Shown here: in pieces, positions 45,802 through 60,599 of the stretch
Position numbering within the stretch: position 1 is the stretch's first letter
How the letters are laid out: every line of letters begins with the position of its first letter
NCBI GenBank assembly: GCA_025345505.1
Contig: JANVCC010000062.1
Coordinates: 14,238,809 to 14,302,808, forward strand
From: Todiramphus chloris collaris
Taxonomy: Eukaryota > Chordata > Aves > Coraciiformes > Alcedinidae
Direction of reading: 5' to 3'
DNA: 64,000 bases
Notes under the pieces: model-generated
Seen by the model: only the letters and a program-made list of their open reading frames with translations
Told to the model about the DNA's origin: nothing
Databases searched by the model: none
Translations under genes and position numbers: made by a program

Positions 45802-48800
45802 AGCCAGAGATTTTTCCACAGAAAGGATTCTTTGTCAGCATACAGTGGATAAATTCAAGACAGCACTTTCTGTGCTGGGATGAGCAGTACTGGCAATGTA
45901 GCCCATCATGCCTCAGATCATATTAACTTTGGTAAAGGTGCACAGGGAATACGTAAATCTTTGAAGAGGTGGCAAGCAGGTATACAGTAAGGAGACACTG
46001 CACCTGTGCCACCATAGACATCTGTGCTGTTCTTTCTCAGAGTTCTTTCTGAAGAACACACCTCTGCCAAAAACATATTTAACATTTTGAGAGTTATAAA
46101 ATCCAAGCTAATGCTGAATGAATACCAGAGTGTGCTCAAGGGAAAGACATTAACATAGAATCCTCACAGAATTTTCTTTGGGGACACTTGTACTCAATTT
46201 ACAGTTTTGGATATTTAAAGTATGAAAAGCATGAAAACACTTAGTTTGGGACAATTAGTTCCATTAGTCAGGAAAGTCTGAACAAGCAGCAGAATCTAGA
46301 CTTAGCTTCTATCAAATAAAATTCATTCAAGTCATGGAAGAGTGCCATAGAGCTGTATTGAAAAATTACCAGTGTGTTATTCTAAAGTTCACAGACACAT
46401 TTCAGGAGAAAAACCCTGTGTATTTTGTTTCTGATTCCATCTCTGGAAACACAATATTTTGCAGCAAGCTCAGGTCTATCTGCAAATTCATGATAAAATT
46501 TATTTTAGGTTTGGTTTTTTTTGTAATTAGGAGGAATCAATAGACTACTTCACAAGACAGAAACAAACTGAAGTGTGACAAAAAGTCTGTTGGCTTCTTG
46601 AGTGAGTCTTCAGGACACTAAACAGCAAATGGCACCTTTTCACAGGCAAGTCAGTAAGCTATTCAAAGTGCTTGCTTCCTAGTCAGAGTGCTTCCTTTCC
46701 CCCACCCCTCAGAACAGAAAGCACCAAGGCTTCACAATTACCAGGCAGCTTGCCACACAAGATTCATTCCCTCCCATTCACATGGCTGATACTTGTCTAT
46801 TTGCTGGGCTCACAGCGGTCTAAGCATATGGATGTAAAATTTAATTTTTTTAACCACACAACAGTTGTTTAGCAATAAAATACTCTTAAGTAAACAATGC
46901 ATCACAGCAGATACTAAGTCTGCAGCTGTAGGCTCAGAGAATTGTGCAAGTTTCAGTCCTTCACAGTTTTTTTAGCTTTTTCCAACCCCTCTCTAAAAAG
47001 CAGTTCCTTTGTACATAGATTTCATTATGTCAAATATTTTATAATCATTAACATAAGCCTACAGGCAGGCGCAGAGATGAAAATTCCCTCTCACCTTTTT
47101 ATTTACGATTACTGGTTTAAGAAACACAACCAGCTTTCGAAGGCACACTCGTATTGCTTTCCAATTTACATAGTCTATTCTCATCAATTTTTCACCCTGA
47201 AGGTTAATTCCACGCAATCATTTTCTGAGGTCTGCTGCAGTGATAAATTACTACAGAAAACAAGTTCTTGAGCCATCCTCACTACATAAACTTCTGTATT
47301 TGATACAGTCACTAGCTTTCATCAACACCAGAGTGTGGAGAAAGGAAACTCTTCCTGCTCTTTGCAGGTCTCAAATACATTGTATTTTATCCCTTACCTT
47401 CAGGGCCCTCTCAGAAATCATCTTTATGATACTTGCATAGCAAGGATTGACAAACCTATTTTTACGAGGCTTCTAGAAGACAGGAAACCTCCATTTCTAC
47501 TACTTGTTGTATAGCTCTTCCTTCTGTTCCTCTCTGGGTACATTCATAGCACATGCCTGGCCCTCCAGGCTGGGCAACAGATGTGGCAGGCAGATTTCAG
47601 CTTACCAATTTTTATCTGTCTAGTACAGATATATTTGTGCAAGCTCTGGCACAGGTAAGTTCCCATTTCTCTCCATTGCTTGGAACTCAGTTAATTTAAC
47701 TTTTATTGAAAGAGCATTTTTCAGGCAGTTTGCATCTGCTTAACATGCAGCAATACAAACATCTGTTGTTGGTACAATGCCAGGGCCGGTCTGGGGACAG
47801 GCAGGATACCTCGGAACCAGACAGGGGCAAGTACTTTTTAAGCCACTCTTGCTTCTAAAGAAATGCATTTTTGTTGAGGTTGAGTTTCAGGAGACATTCC
47901 TGGTCAGCAGTATCAGCCGAAGAGGTTGTTGCCCTGTTGACCTCACTTTCTCCCAGCTGTCTCCTGAAACCACTGATCACCATTGCACAGCTATTTGGGT
48001 GGCCATTTTATAAGCCAATTTGGAGAGCTGACCTGTCATATCTTAACGTATCTACAGTGTAAGAAGTTCACATCAGAACTGGTCACCTTGAATCCTTTAG
48101 TGTCAACAAGAGCAACAGGCAGTGCTAACATGCAGCCCAAGTCATCCCAAAGTAGATATCCAGCCCATACTAATATGTTTAGCTTTTTTGTAGAGTTTAT
48201 GCTTGTAGAACTTGCCCACCTAGAGGACTTCAGAGGCTGGACGTGGACACACTACCAGGAAGCTAGGCTGTTATTCTTCATGTTCTGAGTAAAAGTGTCA
48301 AAGATAGATCTTCTGTGACAGACTTTGATACTGGTATTTGTTCAAGTCCTCCAAGCACCCAAATATTGATCTGCTTGTTTCAGTCCACTTCCTACTATCT
48401 CTCCTTTTTGATTTCTTTCTAATCTACTACTTTGCTCCCTCAGAGCAACCTGTTTTGCTTCAGTATTGAATCTAGGCACCATTAATGGCTTTCCAAGAGC
48501 ACACAACTTTCCGTGATCTTACTGCCTCAATTTCTTTAGATTCATCAAATACTAAACATACATTTAAGCTTTATTTATTTCTTTTCCTACAGAAAATAAA
48601 CACATTTTTGCAACTTAGTTTCAACTTCACTTCTCTTGCCAGGGCTAGAACAGCCTAAGGACAACATATTGTATTGAGAGACCCAGAAACAATATTATAT
48701 TCCCTCTCTGGCAAAGCTGTTCACATCCTAATACAATAGATGGATAATTATCAAAGAAAAAGATTTCCATTGTCCTTGTGTTCCCTTCCTTTCCCCACTC

Positions 48801-49994
48801 TCAGCCCTTCTGATCTTTTTCTGTATGAGGATAGCTTGTCAACATCCTGGTTGCCAGGACCATTGATCCTGCCCCAGGACGTTTAGTCCCTTTTCCCTTT
48901 TCTCAGATTTCTTTTCTAGCTATTTCCTCTCCAGTATATCTATAACAACCCCCATTTTTGCCTTTGGCCTTACCCTGCCTCATCTCCATTGCATATTTTC
49001 TTTTTTTTCCTTCTTCTCTGGCTGCATTTCTTTTTTTCCGTCTCAAGCCAGAGGGCAAATGAGCAGTGACCTCTGTAGCTGGCACCAAGACCTCTTCTGT
49101 GGTTAGAGACGAGCCAGCCCCTGCACAAAAGGCAGCCAAGTCCCTTTCCCAGGAGTGGATATTCACCTCTTCACAGCACTTCCTCTCTGCTGAGAACCTG
49201 AACAGAGTCAAGTCAAATATAGCTATTGATCAATCCTCTGTTCCTCTCTATTCTTCTATGTGAATCTATGGCCTCTTTCTGGGAAGCATTCTGAGCATGA
49301 GATGGCTATAACAAAGAGAGCTTTTTCCACATTTTAATCCCTAAAGTACAAGCTACATCTAGACGATACCCATTAAAAAAAAAAAGTTATCAGATTAGAA
49401 AGAATAAAAATACAAATAATTAAAAGCTTATTTAGTGTCTGGGTTCCAGCAGAGCTGTATCAGAAGGACCACAATAGTACAGACAGTCCATTTCTTGCAA
49501 ATACTTTGTTGTGAGATGTGTTGCTTATAGGGAGCAAGTGTTTAAACATGCATGTTTCTGTTTTTCAGCAAAGCTATCCTTGTGCTATTTATGAACCCAA
49601 GAAGAGCTGGAAACACCCTAAAAATATATATCATGGGATAATTTTTCCTTGTCATTAAGATTCAAGATTAAAATTGAAGGAGGTCAGGTCTGATTTGCAT
49701 GGGTTTTGTTTAAACCTATTTGTGAAACCACTGTCACAAGGCTGCACCAACTCCACTGCCCCACTAACCACATAACCCTGTCCTACACCAAGTTACACAG
49801 CATGCTTTGCAAGTGGCATTTGCATTCAAGCCACCCAGGTCGGGTGTTTACTGAGGCCCTACAAGGGCCAGTACGTGCCCCAGGCAACAATAGCCATTGC
49901 CATTACTTTCTGAGGCTTTAGAAAGTCCAAATTCAGCACTGAATGAAAGGAAGATGTAAAACTGACTCCTCATGCGTCCAAGACCCCTAGTGCT

Positions 49995-50028
49995 AAAAAG
50001 AAAAAAAAAAAAAAAAAGAAAAGAAAAT
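49995..50028 (+). repeat. A-rich low-complexity tract
   Basis: A-runs broken by single G. Ordinary homopolymer-derived sequence. Confidence 0.9.
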
Positions 50029-50229
50029 CACACATTAATACGTTAGTTAAGCTTTTGGGTTGGCTTTAAGAGTCTTTATCACCCCCAGGGCACTGATTCT
50101 ATTGTGATCTTAATTGCTTTCAAATCCATTTTTTATTTAAGTAGGAAATGGAGACAATTAGCATCTCTCAAGGCTTCTGGCTCTCCCCAGCTTTGTTGTT
50201 GTTTTTCACATGCAGCAGGATCTTCTGAT

Positions 50230-50660
50230 TCAAGGTTAATTTTGGCTTCACCAGGGAAAACAGGTCACAGTGACACGCAGCACCAGAGCTGTCCAGCTTC
50301 ACACAAACTAATTCTATCAACTGCCCGGTTCCCCACAGTATCACAATATAACCGATTAGCACACAACCAAGTCAGCAGCTATCGGGCCAAATAGGTGCAA
50401 GGATTTTGCACGGCAGACACTCGTCCGAATTGTACTGTAGTTGATAAACAGAGGAATGCCAGTTCAATCCCTGTAAGAGAGAGTGACGAGTGGCACATCT
50501 GAAGTGCCTGGTGCTGCCTTCTTGTCCCAGGAATGCCACACTCGCCTTCACTAGACTGAGATAAGCCCAACGATGTTCAGTAGCTTTCGTGAGCAGCCTG
50601 CGTATCAGAACCGCCAAAGCTGCTGTTTGACACAGCCAGTGTCCTGTCAGCACAAAAATG
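50230..50660. promoter_or_regulatory. Candidate regulatory block, CpG-enriched
   Basis: About thirteen CpGs in 430 bases, well above the surroundings, with balanced base composition. It includes the interrupted palindrome GTGCAA-GGATT-TTGCAC (about 50395-50411), a C/EBP-like arrangement. Overlapping frames on the minus strand (50372-50653 and 50379-50570) are not recognised. It may be an enhancer or a non-coding exon. Inferred from composition only. Confidence 0.3.
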
Positions 50661-50664
50661 CTTT

Positions 50665-53600
50665 AACCTTCTGTTGGTCTTACACTTACTTTTAATGTTA
50701 AAGCCATGCATAAATCTAGGTAATCTTAGGAAAATGGTGAGGTGTGATGGAGGTTAAAAAATTACTATGAAATAATGTTTTGGTTTGAGGGAGCCGAGAC
50801 ACACAGATCTCGCTGTACTACTCTGGTAACGAGGAACTGACTCCATGCTTTCACTGATATTGCTATAAAGTCCTGTGGGACTTACAGCTTCCAAATTATG
50901 GGAAATGAACTTTATCAGAACGGAGAACTCTGGAAAGCAAGCTTAAAAGACAGAACAAGATGGGGACACTAGTTTTTTCTACAGCAAAGCTGTCCTAGAA
51001 AAGTAAATTTTGCACGAATAATCACAGAATACAAAGTCATTTGAAACAAAAGCACTGCTGTTTCAGAAGACTTTGGCTTCTGCTCAGTGGCCCAGGTATG
51101 GGAATTCAAACACATCAAACACATTTTTCTATATCAGAGCAGTTAATGAATGAGGCTTAAAACAGATACTGGAAGATCTTCAGTGTAGCACTAAAGAAAG
51201 CTGCAGGGATGTATGGCAACTACTCCTAAATGTACAGTTTGCATAGGGAGATATTTGCATCTTGGAACAGTAACACCATAGCTCCAGGATTACTAGAGCT
51301 CACAACAGAGAAAGGGATATCCCAGAAAGCTAAAGACTACAGCAGCCATCAGGTGAAATTCCTCTTTAAACCACTACTACTACCCGAGTAAAATTATACA
51401 CTGAAGAACAATCCATGAGAAATAATGACATGCAGATTTGCCATTCATTTCCTATGACAGTTCTGTGACATTTATAGGGACACAATAAGGTAAAATAATC
51501 TTTTTGAAAAGGAATCCACCTATACTCCAGCTCATCTGTGGCCTTTAAAGCTCACTTCCAGGAATGAGAAGCAGTAGTGAGCTGCACCATTACAAACAGA
51601 AGCACCGCAAGCATTCTCTGAGATGTAGCTACTCACAAGCAGGGGGAAGGTCTGGGCTGCACCTCCCATGGAGCTCCAAAGAGAACACTTCTGGAGCAAA
51701 GCCTCTGGCCACAGTAGATACTGAGAGGCACTTTTGAAACGCACTGCATTTATAAAGTCAATTTCTTACCAACTTTAATGCTGTTTTACAAGTCTTGTTC
51801 CCCCCAGCTCCATCAGTGCCTTTGCCTCAACAAATATTTCTGCATAGAGTTTTAAAATAAATCCAGAGCTCTGCATTCTGGCCCCTTGGAATATGCTACA
51901 AGTGCTTAGCAAAGAAACCAACCATGTTGTTGACTCCTGAACAGCCTACATTAAGATTACCACCATTCCCTTCTCTGTTCTGGTACAAACGATAAATATC
52001 TCAAACCAGTACCAGATACTTCTCTTAAATCAGAAATAAATTAAATTCTTGCAAGTAGTATGTTTTCCCCTGAAAACAATGAGTTTACAATTCACTTTTT
52101 TTCTTTGTTTCCTCTTGCAGTTAATCTTTTTGTTTCATGCTCTCAAGCCAACAGGCTGAGTTTTCCCCATGGGCTATTGATGGTATTAAAGTGGACTATT
52201 CAGCAGCTGTGCCCTACTGCCTGCCCTATTGATTGGTTTCTCACATGGCTCTTAATAGGTTTATTGATATTTTGGAATCATTTTGTCCTGATTTTTGTCA
52301 ATCTACACATTTTCACAGTCAAGTGCCATTTTGCTTGAGGAATGTATGCAATTAGTCCAGCTCTTAAAAGCCAACTTCTTTTACTAAAAATTTAGCTAGT
52401 GGCTTTAATCTACCCAGCTTCTTTTTTCTAGTGGATTTTGAGGGTTTTTTGTGTGGTTGCTACTTTTGGTTAATATATTAGTGTGGGATCTGTGTATCAT
52501 CTGCTGATATCTGAATACAAGAAGCTTGGTAACAAACTAACTCCACACTAATTTTTCTTCTTTTTTTGCTGATCTCAGTCTCCCATTCTTATTCAACAGT
52601 GTTTTAAAACTTATATAAAAAGAAGTCAGACATTGACATCCATGAATTCTGAAATCCTTTGCTGGCATTAACTGAGATAGCATTAATGTTCTTACAAAGT
52701 GATGGTGCTTTACTGTAGCTGAAGATTAGTTTGCCTTCAAAAAAGGCTTGCAAATAAATATACTTAAGTCTGAACTGTTACTCATTTAAAAGTCTTATTT
52801 ACGAGCAGAAAACAGATCCAATGAAAATATTTGTTCCTAAGATTTCAGGGACTATTGAAATTGTACAGCTTCTGGAACCTCCTCAAAAACCAAAGTACTA
52901 AATGGATTTACTCATCACTGAAATACTATGTCATAAATTGTTTCTCACATGTTGATTATTTCTATTGATTTTGGATAATTTTGAAATATTATATATGCTT
53001 TTTTTCAGTACTCAAGTGGTGTTCTGCCTGGTTTGATTAGAAAAAAATTAGATAACTGTTTATTGTAAAGTTTTTCTTGATTAAAAAAATCAACTTCATT
53101 TATATACCTTATCTTCAGTTACCCATATGACCTTTTTCCAGGATAGTACTTCAAGTACTATATTGCTTTTATACTCTTCATACAACCTTCTTGTTTAGTT
53201 TTATGATACTATACCTACTGTTCATTTACAAATTTATGGTAACAAGGTGCTTTGCAATATGGAAGTTTTTACATCAGCATGAATGCTGCTTCCAGATTAA
53301 AGCAAAACAAATCCAAGTCTACCCTTCTACTATATTAAATACAAAAGGATATGTTACTTTAAACTCACTCAAGGATTGGGGAAACCACAACAATGCACTA
53401 TCAATGTGTAACCCAGACATGAAAATCGTTTTTCTTAACTAAGATCAGAAACCTCAGCGTAACTTCTGTAACTTTGAATACTGGTGGAGCAAAATCCCCC
53501 AAGAAGTTAATGAAAACTTTACCTCTGACTTGGTCAGATTTCATGCTAGTGCTGTAACATTTCAGGGTCTGAATGAGAACCAAGAAGAAACTAAAGGCTT

Positions 53601-56600
53601 TGTATTTAATGACTCTATGGTGCAAATTATATTTTAAGAAGTCCTACATTTAAGCCAGCTAATAAATTGTGAAAAGCATCAGCCTTTAGAATAGCACACT
53701 GAAGTTTTAACTTGAAAATCAGAGATTTATGACTGCCTATGTGCTCATTCACTTGAAGGAATTAATGGTGGGGTGCCTCATACTAGAGTATGCCACAAAA
53801 AAACCAAACAGGTTTATCAATGTCAAGTTATTTTTATTCTTTGGTTTTTTTCTTCATCTTACACCTTTTACAAATATGACTTCATTCCAGTAAGTGTTTA
53901 TGTGCATAATCATATTATTTTCAATACCATCCTCAGTGTTTTAGACAACCCTTCACCTGCTTGTAAAGTAAACAAATTCTTTATCATATGCACTGCTTAG
54001 CATCTGGCACAATGGAACCCTAATTTTACAGTCTCCTGTAAAACAAAATGTATATGAGAAAGAAGCATTTCTTCAGGTGTTCCTTGAACAGTAGAGGACA
54101 GTAAAGCATTTTCTTTAAAGTAAAGTAAGATACACATTTCTGGTAAATAGGTCCACCAATGTTACATTTATATAGAGTTGCTTCAATTTTTAGCAGAGTT
54201 GAAATCAAGACAGTGTCTGCCTTTTGTTTACACAGCAGGATTAGAACAGGAGGATAAATGAGGAGTTCTTGGCTGGCTGAGGATTATAGAAATAACAGAA
54301 AGACCTCATAAAAACAGATAGCATCCTGCTTCATATTTGCAGCTCCAGAAAGCTAAAGTTTGGCAGGCACACACAGTGGTTAAAGCTTCCTTATTTGGGA
54401 AGAAAAAAGGAGTAATACAAAAAAGGTTGAGAGAAAAGCAGTGTTCTCTGAAAAGACTTAAATTCAGATAAGCTAAAGTAGGCATGTATTAACTGGGCAA
54501 GAACCAAACTGATGGCTTGATAACCACTACTTACAATGGAAGAGTTTGGACTCTCTGAAATGTGTTTCCAATCCATTTCTATTAGACTGCAATAATTAAC
54601 ATCTGAAGACAGTGTTCAAGTTTCCTTCCCCTTTGAAGTGTGCAGTGCTATGGCTGCACACTAGCATGGAGTTGGAGAACCTTCTGTTCCCTTCGGTGAG
54701 CAGCATCTCACTCACAAGCCAGGAAGGAGGTAGTGCCAGCTGCTGCTCAATACACAGCTGCATTTTCCTGGAAAGGGCTAAGCTCTAAAAATGCACCAAA
54801 TGTGCAAACAATAAAGGCCCATCTTCAATCTGTGTCACACTAGAAAACTAGCTGCCATTTAATAAAATGAAGTCCTCAGAGGATTGAAAAGGGCCTCTAA
54901 AAAGTCATCTGGACAGATTGTTTGCCCTGAGGTTACATCAGTTATACTTCTCCTGTATTGCATAGTCAACTCTTGCTGTTATGACCCAGCATGAAAATTT
55001 CATTTTGCAACAGTTGCAACAGAAGTGTATTAATACAAACCGGTTCTTTTCAGACAAAAGAAAGAGTGTGTGAACTCAGACAGCAACATTTGTATACAAA
55101 CATGTAGGTGCTACGTTCTCAGACTACCAGGAAACATCTGTGGTAAAAATACTTCATAGTCACTTTTTCAACCTGAGTCTTCCCAGCAGTCATAAGCCAC
55201 ATGAAAGTCTAAACTGAAATGGAAATTGAAGATAAAGATATTCCTGAAAATCCCCCCCAGTGCAAATATTTCCTGTAGCTTTCATGCAAGTCATGCAATT
55301 TAGAAAGTCTGGAGAAAAAGATAGCATATTGTAAAGAGGATCTACAGGGATGTCAACACCTTGCAGATCTCATATGCTGCAAAATACTGTATCTTCACAA
55401 TATATAACCCTTAGTGTTTTATCTCCACATTTGCTTGCTACAGCCCCACTATCTCTTGTTTGGTGTCTTCAGGAGATACAGGCAGGCTGAAAAGGACCAG
55501 CAAAGCTCTGGAAAATCTCTGAAGCTGGGAGACTGGGTAAGACACACAAGGTTCTTGCAGCAGTTTATTTATATAAGTTTGGCTGCTGGGACCAGCCTGT
55601 ATACAAACAAAACATGACCAGGAGTGACTTAAGGCCTGACTACTTTTTATACTCACACAGCATTCAAGAAAACCTAGAACTCAAAGGCTGATTTTTTTAT
55701 TTTTTCCCCTAGAACAAAATATCTCCTGAAAAGACAAATAGGCCTTCAGTACCTGCTGAAGTAGCTGGTAGAGATAAGAACCAGTTAAATGTGTCCCTAC
55801 ACTCCAGTTATCTCAACCCGAGGGGTTTTGGTTCAGCAAAAACCTTTAAGTGTTATCGGAGAAAAGTGGAGGAACAAAAGAAAAATTTGGAACAGATTTT
55901 CTGAAGTGTTTCTAATGTATTAAACCTTCTTTTCTTTCATAGAACTGGTGACTGTATTTCTTACACAGAGAAATAAGCATATGCATACAAATATTTATAT
56001 GTAACCTGAAGGAGAAAAATATATGGTTCCCTAATTGCTTTCAGAAGCTACAAAGGTTCCTAAATGCATTTATAAATAGATATGACTGAACAGCTTCGTA
56101 AGGTCAAGGTTCAGCTGTGTACTCTTGAGCTAATTAACTCTGCCATAAAACTTGTGATCAAAAATTATTTAGAATTATAAAAGCAGAAGACTAGAAAGAA
56201 TAGTATTACAGCTCATAATAAAGGATACAGTAATGTGGCAAGTGGAAAAGCCCAGCATTTATTTATTTCTAAAGAGCCTGGAAGCAATTATTACAGCTGA
56301 AGAGCTGTGGTTTTAAAGAACATGGAAAATTATTACATGTCATAAAGGTCCAAATCCATGATATATTAATTAAACCAATCATTTGATTAGAATTGCTTCA
56401 AGCAAGAGTCTTAAGTAGGAAATATTTGAGAAACGCAAATGTAGAATCTGTAAATTAACAAAAAAGAACCAAAAAGAAAAAAGTTGCACTGTGAAACATG
56501 CCTTACTAATAACAAAATAAAACAGTAGGGTTCTGGAGAAGCTCCTGGCAGAGAGTTACATCATCTACTGCAACATCTGACTAAATTTCAAATGGACTTT

Positions 56601-59600
56601 GAGTGCAGAAAGTTCTTTGTGCAAGACTAGGAAGCCAATCATGTGCTACAAAATAAAAGAAAAGGATTCATCGTTTACCATCCCTTCTGCAGCTTTCTTT
56701 TCATTACAACAAAAGGCTGTTTCAATTAGAGCTGTGCAAATTTTCTGTGCTGAGTTTGGTTCAAAGTGTTTTTATACAACGCCAGCATCTCCAGGGATTA
56801 GTATCCCTGCAGACCAAAGCTTTCCCAGTGCTGTGACTGCGATTTGTTTGGGTCAAGCTGTGCTGGCTGTCTTTCCCCTCAGCTCTCTTGAGAGTACTGG
56901 TTCTCAGTGATGGGCCTGATCTGACCTCTTTCCAGCAAATTAAACTCTGCAGCCTACTGCCCTTCAGACGAGCTCCTGAGGCTATTGAAGTACACCAGAA
57001 ACATGCTCCCTGGGCAGCTATTTCACCCATCTCCTGAGAGGACCATGCAGTTCCACTACACGTGTTTGGTTCCATGGTTAACCACACCCTTCTGTCTTTC
57101 ACCTTCTCCATTTTCCAGCCACAATAGTACAAAGGACCCAGATGAAACTGCCATCTTCCAGGTGCTTCTTCATACGGAAGTTAAAGGGTTCCTAACAGGT
57201 TTTCTTATGTAGACAGACATGTTGACTCGAATATATCCAGCTTGTTTAGAAAAGCACATACAGTACACCAAAGCTTTGTCTCCTACAGCACAGACAAGTC
57301 ATCTGACTCAGGCATGAAATGGCTTGGAAGGGGCATGCAGACTGGAAGCAGATAAGCAGAGAATTGAAATCATAGCACTGTGCATTGTTAGCAGTTATCT
57401 ACATTCTTGAAATTAATTCAATATATGTGCTTCAGCCTAGTAGCTTATACATGACACCAATAATGTATTGCACTTCTGAACAGCTAGAAAGTATAAAATA
57501 CTTCCAACAAATTGATTTAACATTCAAGTTTCATTTGCTGTTAAGTATGGTATTCTACAGCTGTCTGACAAGAATTATGTAGGATCCAACCCAGGTGTCA
57601 AATACCTGTAAATGGCTAAGTACTCAGGAAGCAACAAGGTAGCAATTCTGCACATTTCTGTTTAAATACAATAAACACAATAACAAACATAAAATACAAT
57701 AGCTGAAGGAAACAGAAGACAGCAAGCTTTAGCAGGGAGCTCACAACTATGAAATAGGCACTAACAATTCCTGTTCAATACTGTAAATAATGCAGGCACC
57801 TCTAGACAGTGTTTTAAAAAAAATGAAAACTACTTCACCATAAGTATGTTGGTCTCTACACATAACAGTATAAAGTATTACGACATGCTTACGAGATCGT
57901 GCCAGGCTCTGGTAACTGAATCTAATCAGCTGCAAGAGCTAGTGTTGCTTAAATTCTTGTATATAATCTTTTTCACCAAAACCAAACTAACTTATAAACA
58001 ATAGAAAGTGAAGAAAAAGTATTTAGCAAACTTTATGTATGCCCAGCACCAAAGCTCAAACCAATGCATTAAAGTGTACATTCTATTATATAAGACTGCT
58101 GAGACTATTTGCTTTTTCAGTTATTTTGGACTCTCAAAGGGAGTCCAGTATTTAGGCTAAATCTTTCGGGCTTAAAAGCTTCCTCTGACCTTTGCCTGAT
58201 AAGGTCCAACATTATTTTCATTAAGCATTTGAAACTGTTTGTGAAGGATGAGTTGAAGGCACCATTTTTAGAGATGAATAATGTGTCTAAAACAACAATC
58301 TTCCCTGCCGCATGGATTCCACGGGAAGACGCTGGTAACATCTCAAGGGAAAGAGATGGTTCTATCTCTGGGAAGGACCTGGACTTGCAGCACTGCTGGG
58401 GCAGCAGCTGCAGCATGTCACTCTCAAGAATGCCAAGGAAATTGTGCTTTTTCTCTCTTCTGAAGTACCTAGCAGCAAAAAGACAACTTTCAAAAAGAGT
58501 TTTCACTGTCAAGGAGGTTAAACCAAAAGCTAGGAAACGGTAGGATTACAATTACCCATATGTCCCTACACAAATAGGTTATGATACTGTCTGATGAGAG
58601 GACTACAAACAAATTTTCTCTGCAAGATGTTTGTCTCATAAGGAGAGTAGGATTGATGCATAAAGCAGCAAATCAAGACAGAAAAGGCACTTCTGAATTT
58701 GGAATTTCTGAACTTTCAAGGGCTCAGTTTGCAAGCTAAGTGGCGTTTTAAAAAATACCCCACACTGCTGCTAATCTGTGGCCTATATCATTTTAGTAAC
58801 ACCAGTGCTATTCCTTTAGTGCAAAATTCAGTGCTAAGGAAGGCACAACTATTTAATATAAACTAGGTCTTTACATATAATATGTATGACCCCCTGACTG
58901 AGCTCATGAAATATTGTCCTGGCTTAGATGTTATTTTTGCCCAAACACAGGCTTACTACTTAAAGAAAGGGATGGTGCTGCCCACAGATTGGCAGCATAG
59001 GGCATCTTTGTTAAGCATTGGAGTTCCTTTGAAAACCTTCCGGTTTGGTTCAGCACTTTATTCCACCCAGAACTAGGAGGTTAGAAACAAAAGGGGCCCA
59101 TCGCAGAGCACACATACTTGTCAAAAAAAAAATATTAAAAAAGAATTTTTAGAATGAGAAAGGAGCAATGTGTTTGCAGACTCTCAAACTCTAAGATATG
59201 GATACTTTAAGACATAAACTGAAAGACAAGACAGAGAAAGCTATTCCCATTCCAGCAAAATACTGCAGACAAACTAGTAAATAGATGTACTGAACCCAAA
59301 AGAAAAGCAGTGATTAAAGCATCAAGGAAAATGACTTATGCCAGAGTATTACAATGGAAACATTCGGAAGAAAAAAACCAAGAGAGTTGAACTGAACAAA
59401 AAAAGGAAGGGTTTAAGAATGGCACTTAAATTTGCTTGATCCTGACTCTTCCAGTTATACTCAGAATTGAGAAAGAACCACAGTTCTTACTCTCCTGTAC
59501 TGAAGACAAACATCTCCTTCCCCATCTCTGGAAAATGACCAAGATTTTTCCTTTAAAGGACTAAAGACATTTTGGAAAAGACAGTTTTTCTTACAACAAA

Positions 59601-60560
59601 GTCCTAATAGAAAGAATATGGCATGACCTGAAGCAAAATGTTAATTAAAACCACTCTGCGTTTCTTTTCCAAGCAAAGTCTTTTTGCCTGACTTTTATAG
59701 ATTAAATTTGACACACTCCCTTCACTTGCCTGGAAATTTCTGTGTTTTTTTGTTTATACTGTATAAAGCATAAAATTACTGTCCTTAATGCTTTGTTCTC
59801 TCTAATTGCATGAAATTTAGCAACATTTTGAAACATATTTGTAAGATGATGAAGCATATGAAAAGCATACAAAGCATTTTGACATATGAAAAACATAGAG
59901 ATACATCCACTTGCACACACAACCCCATACTCAGCAGACATGAGAACTAGCACTGCAGTGGCTAACTGATAATTTGTCCTCAGTGCCCCTGCCCTATCAA
60001 TTAACATCACTGAAAATGGTGTTCTAATCCTGTATTCTTCTAACCTCTCAGGTTCAGGCAGATCACCTTTGTTTAGAGCATAGAACATTATCCCCTTACT
60101 TTCTGCCGTTCAGAAAGCTTCCCTGTGTCTAATTTAAAAGCACATTTAAACAATTCAGCAATAAATTAATCCAAAAAGCATAAATTGCAAACAAACTTTT
60201 TTTTTTCCTGGATAGCAACAAGATGATGAGACTTCGACCATTTGATGCTCAGTAAAAGTTCTCCACTTCCCATTTTAATGCATTGCCCACCAAAAGAAAC
60301 ACATGCTGAAATGACCAAGCAATCAAGGATTTAAACCTAGATTTCCAGGAATGCAACAAAGCCACAACAACACCAAACCTGAACCTATTTTAGAAAGAAG
60401 GAACATGCTCTTGCACAACCTTATTTGAGTTACTGGATTATCAAAGATATTTCTAAACATAAATTACATACCACAAAATAAAAATCATCTGGCTGAAGAA
60501 AGAGCATGCACCTTACCACTTCTCTCTCTGAAGAAGGAAACAAGTGCTTCGCCCATGATG
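50665..60560. other. Non-coding stretch, nothing recognised
   Basis: Nearly 10 kb of AT-rich DNA. The longest frames are 144 codons (plus, 58109-58543), with a 131-codon frame opposite it (58117-58512), 128 codons (minus, 59702-60088) and 123 codons (minus, 56761-57132). None shows a domain, a signal peptide or exon-like splice borders I can defend. No retroelement was recognised. Confidence 0.5.
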
Positions 60561-60565
60561 AATCT

Positions 60566-60584
60566 GGAGCCCAGGTGGCACCAG
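60566..60584 (+). promoter_or_regulatory. CTCF-core-like motif
   Basis: AGGTGGCAC (60573-60581) matches the AGRKGGCRS half of the CTCF core exactly, but only the two bases next to it fit the CC-side. A weak candidate. Confidence 0.2.
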
Positions 60585-60599
60585 TCACCTCGAGGCAGT

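Larger units (their letters stand above)
40485..50225. other. Non-coding stretch, nothing recognised
   Basis: Nearly 10 kb without a recognised gene or mobile element. The largest frames are 130 codons (plus, 41052-41444), 109 codons (plus, 46942-47271) and 102 codons (minus, 48903-49211), with no familiar domain. Short A/C and A-rich tracts lie at 45763-45801, 49375-49385 and 49995-50028. A pyrimidine-rich stretch lies at about 48890-49050. Confidence 0.5.

Noticed and set aside
58109..58543. 144-codon frame on plus with a 131-codon frame opposite
   Set aside because: Both are open over the same bases, neither resembles a known family, and overlap of this kind is expected when stop codons are absent by chance.
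59702..60088. 128-codon frame on minus
   Set aside because: The N-terminal part looks protein-like, but there is no family I know and no splice or promoter context.
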